A stretch of 33,842 nucleotides of DNA from Hypsibius dujardini (Eukaryota > Tardigrada > Eutardigrada > Parachela > Hypsibiidae), in the NCBI GenBank assembly GCA_001579985.1, contig LRSR01004805.1, positions 1 through 33,842 of the forward strand, read 5' to 3'. Positions 31,008-33,842 of the stretch are shown here, one piece after another (positions within the stretch are counted from its first letter, which is position 1; each line of letters begins with the position of its first letter). A program made the position numbers and the translations under genes. The notes beneath the pieces were generated by a model. That model was given only the letters and a program-made list of their open reading frames with translations. It did no database searches and had not been told where the DNA came from.

Positions 31008-33387
31008 TCAGTCAATTTTCACTGTCGAGTAGATCTTGCGGACGAAGGCGTTAGTGCCGGCGTAGCCAAAGGTGCCGCAGACAATGCCTAAACCCATACT
31101 CAGGACTCCCCTTCAGGAAGAAAGAAAATTCAGACATTATTTTATTCGTCCGTCAGGCGGTCCATCTGCCTATTTATCTGTTTGTCAGCCTGCCTGTCTG
31201 CCAGCCTGTCTGTCTGTCTGTTATCCAGTCAGACTGTCAGACTGTCTGTCTGTCAGTCAGTCTGTCTGTCTGCCTGTAATCAGATTCCATGCCGTGACGG
31301 CGTCACGGATACAGAATAAGCTGGCTTTTCACTTACATGTAGCCGAAGTAGAAGACAGTCTGAAATAGGCCGTACATTTTTGTCTTGAAAACAAAATAGT
31401 AGTAGGAGTAAAGGAAAACGTAGAAGGCCGTGGAGGCTCCGGCGAGGAAGCTGGTCCATTGCCATCGGTAGTCTTCGGCATTCTGCAAGACAGCATTCAA
31501 CAGTAAAAATATGGAAATTCAACAGTAAACCTATGGAAATCATGTTGATGTTAGAGAAGGCGCAGAATAACTTAGCGAAAGGTTTTTGCCACGTGTGTAA
31601 ATGACATTCAAATGTGTGTTCTTTGTCTGAAAAAACTATCGGTAATTAAGGTGAATTACCAGGAGGAAATATGCGCAGACAATGATGACGCAGATGGTGA
31701 CCACGGCCAGAATCACATAGACCAGGAGCATGAATCCGTAGACATAGTAGATCTTATACGCCCAGAAAGACCTGCACAGCGGATGAAAATACAAATTCCC
31801 CTTAACATACTGATCGAACTCGCCTTGCAGGAGCTTCCCCGTTTCTTACGTGAATATGAAGTACATCTCGATGAAGATCGAACCAAATGGCAGGATCCCT
31901 CCCAGCAATGCAATCACATACGGCTCCATGTACCACTTCTTCTCCGGGATCGGTCGCGGGACCGCGTTCACCCGACACGGCGCGTCCGCTTGTCCCGCCA
32001 AGTTCCGTCCCAAAATCGTCCCTACCAGGTTGAGGGGGAGGATGATGAAGAGACAGATGGCCGCCACCGCTAGCATAGTCAGGAAGGGGATGGCGCGTGC
32101 GACGTGGTAGTACATGGCAATGAAGTTAAGGAAGAATGCCATCCCACAGACCAGTGAGGGGAAGAAGAAAGAACTGATGAGCATCTGCCGGATCCAACGC
32201 TTCCCACCTTTTGTGCAAGCAAAAAAATTAAATTAATAAAGTACCTACGCTAGTCTGTTAGTGAGTTAAAAGTTAATTACTGAGGGAGTTATACTAGATT
32301 TATTTATTACACTGACCCGTTTTAGTCTGGTTATTTAATGACTGTAATTATCAGAAAGCTTTGAGTTTAGTTTTTTCAGACCCAAAAAAACCACACTAAA
32401 ATATATTTACCGCACTAGCTTATACTTTTGGTTTTTCAATTACTGTAACTTTAAGTTTGCATTCGCACCTAGTCTGGCGTACAACGAGCCACCAAAGTAG
32501 CCGTTAACGGGGGATGTGGCTGCGTAGACAAAAATAGCCGCCGCCAGGAGGGACGAGCGTTCAGTATAGAGATCCCCGAAGATGGCCAGAGCGATCGTGC
32601 AAACCGTCACCACGGCCAACTGGTAGCCGCACCCGATGAGGGCGGAAAAGAGCGTCGGACGGGAGGGCGCGCGGAACACGTCCCCATGGACCTGCTTCCA
32701 CCCGTATTCATCCCCCAAATCCCGCTCCAGATCGTCCATGTCTTCCTCCTTGCTATAGCGGGCGTAATCCTTCCGCAACGTCCGCATCAAGATCATCGAC
32801 ACCAGACCGACCAGGAAGATGACCATCATGAAGGAGTTGAAGATGGAGAACCAATGGATGCGGTGCTGGAAGAAGGACGGATCGAGGTACTTATCGAAGC
32901 GATCGTGGTATTTCACCGCGGACGGCTTCCAGTTGACCTCGTAGGTGAAGGGGACGGCGATGCCGGGCTCGAGTTTGACCTTGTTCTCGTTGGTCATGTT
33001 AACGTCAACGATGCGGTTACCGGCGTACCCGATGTCCAGGCGACGGTGTGTGAAGAGGTAGAATGACTTGGTGGACTCGTCATACTCGCCGATGGTGCCC
33101 CACAGGGGAAGATCGTCCAAATAAGCCTAGAAAGTGAATCAATCAATCAATCTATCTATCAAATGGGGGCAAAGTTGTTCACTAGGTAAATTATCAAGCG
33201 GGAAAGCGATTGCTTCCAATCACGTGCCTGAAACCAGTAGTTGTTCCGGATGGCGTATTTGAACGAATCCAGTTTGTCCTTATCGAGATTATCGATGGTG
33301 CAGTACTGCAGCTTACTCTGCGTCCGCTTGTAGTGAATGTCTAAACCGCTAAACTCCAGCTCGATTCCTTGAAGATCTTCGGCCATA
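31008..33387 (-). CDS. TM9SF3: Transmembrane 9 superfamily member 3 (nonaspanin), 5' part outside the window
   Basis: Nonaspanins are nine-pass Golgi/endosomal proteins involved in membrane protein sorting and adhesion. Six exons: 33387-33228, 33126-32469, 32207-31850, 31771-31660, 31482-31337, 31110-31008 (TGA). They give 511 residues in one frame. Near-identity with remembered human TM9SF3 is clear in [55 protein letters not shown] and [13 protein letters not shown]. The C-terminus KIYSTVKID carries the KxD/E Golgi-retention, COPI-binding motif. Human TM9SF3 has 589 residues, so about 75 N-terminal residues (signal peptide and start of the luminal domain) lie beyond 33842, after an intron of more than 450 nt. 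The first visible intron (33227-33127) appears to use a GC donor (CAG then GCACGT), because only this junction gives YWFQ-AYLDDLP, matching the family. All other introns are GT-AG. Confidence 0.95.
31160..31278. repeat. TCTG tract in the last TM9SF3 intron
   Basis: CTGCCTGTCTGCCAGCCTGTCTG and CAGTCAGACTGTCAG units inside the intron 31336-31111. Variant TCAGTCAG blocks show the tract is decayed. Confidence 0.8.
33139..33162. repeat. TCAA/TCTA tetranucleotide run in a TM9SF3 intron
   Basis: AATCAATCAATCAATC then TATCTATC, inside the 101-nt GC-AG intron of TM9SF3. It belongs to the second tetranucleotide class seen in the window (TTGA/TCAA/TCGA), also present at 3847-3872, 7984-8016 and 12076-12090. 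Confidence 0.85.
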
Positions 33388-33842
33388 CTGCAAATAAAGT
33401 GCAAAAGATGAGTTTATTCTTTCGATAACTCCATTGAAATATTAATAAATAACTAAAATGCGACGAAAAAGCATTGAGATCGAATTGGAAAATATATAAC
33501 AATGGAAAGTCAGGTGTGCATAGGCATACAAATCAAACTTACTTAACCAACAAGAGATGGCCATCTATTGATTGATGAATTGGCTGGAAAACTGATTCAT
33601 TTTTCTTTTTCGCTCGGTAATCTTACTAAATAGTCTTCCCTCCATGCCCGGTAACAATGAAAACCAGTAAGTTAGAAACACTTTTTCAAGCAAAAACGAA
33701 TCATAATTGGTATTCGGACTTCCCCAATCGATCGGCACAACAGACAATGCAACCAAGAGCAGAAACACAACACAATGAGCAAATTCTCGAACCAAAACGA
33801 GCGATTGATTGCTGTAATGGCAAAAACACCAACGTTTCTCCT
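33388..33842 (-). other. TM9SF3: TM9SF3 intron running off the right edge
   Basis: Between the TTTATTTGCAG acceptor at 33388 and the window edge no frame encodes the expected TM9SF N-terminal sequence (HNPQETY/YFSLPFC-like), so the whole stretch is read as intron. Confidence 0.6.

Noticed and set aside
33565-33795. Minus-strand frame with a signal-peptide-like start (VREFAHCVVFLLLVALSVV), considered as the TM9SF3 first exon
   Set aside because: It begins at TTG, lacks the conserved TM9SF N-terminal sequence and has no good donor in the needed phase. Best read as intron.
1-33842. Retroviral, LTR, Polinton or other capsid-bearing element
   Set aside because: No polymerase, integrase, protease, capsid or envelope motifs and no LTR pairs were seen in any frame. 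The only mobile DNA recognised is the two MITE-like elements.

Overview
The window is animal nuclear DNA: genes are split by many GT-AG introns (mostly 60-400 nt, one of 8.35 kb), there are no operons, and poly(A) signals follow stop codons. Introns and intergenic DNA are full of degenerate CAGA/TCTG tetranucleotide tracts and short TTGA/TCGA repeats. Gene content (a WNK kinase, a TM9SF3-type membrane protein and a Ly6/LU-domain GPI protein) is metazoan. A compact-genome ecdysozoan such as a tardigrade is my best guess, but that is inference from style and not proven by any single sequence.

Layout, left to right. 1-2181 holds repeats and no supported gene. 2182-5679 (minus) is a nine-exon gene for a 637-residue protein that I do not recognise. 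It is rich in Glu/Arg helices alternating with proline-rich hinges. 6280-7794 (plus) holds a small ORF and scattered coding remnants; two segments look like a HEN1-type small-RNA 2'-O-methyltransferase, probably decayed. 7828-8452 is a MITE-like element with 179-bp terminal inverted repeats. 8453-11886 has no convincing gene but contains a CTCF-like palindrome and a TATA/ORF/poly(A) mini-unit.

12865-27505 (plus) is a WNK kinase gene with nine coding exons that join in frame to 1220 residues. Its features are the cysteine that replaces the usual beta-3 lysine, the HRDLKCDN and DLG motifs, a PF2/CCT-like autoinhibitory domain, an RFGV docking motif and a C-terminal coiled coil. A probable 5'-UTR intron lies at 11887-12717. 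The key cysteine strand is encoded by a 20-nt microexon followed by the 8.35-kb intron.

28686-28923 is a second, smaller inverted-repeat element. 29464-30279 (minus) carries one and a half Ly6/LU domains plus a GPI-anchor signal. The gene appears broken: its first half-domain is missing and a 4-bp tandem duplication shifts the frame. 31008-33387 (minus) is a TM9SF3 gene, complete at its 3' end with its N-terminal exons beyond the right edge.

The genes do not form an obvious pathway. WNK works in cell-volume and chloride signalling through SPAK/OSR1, TM9SF3 in Golgi/endosomal membrane trafficking, and the LU gene would have encoded a cell-surface protein. All exon boundaries come from reading frame, splice consensus and remembered family sequences; no alignment or transcript evidence was available.
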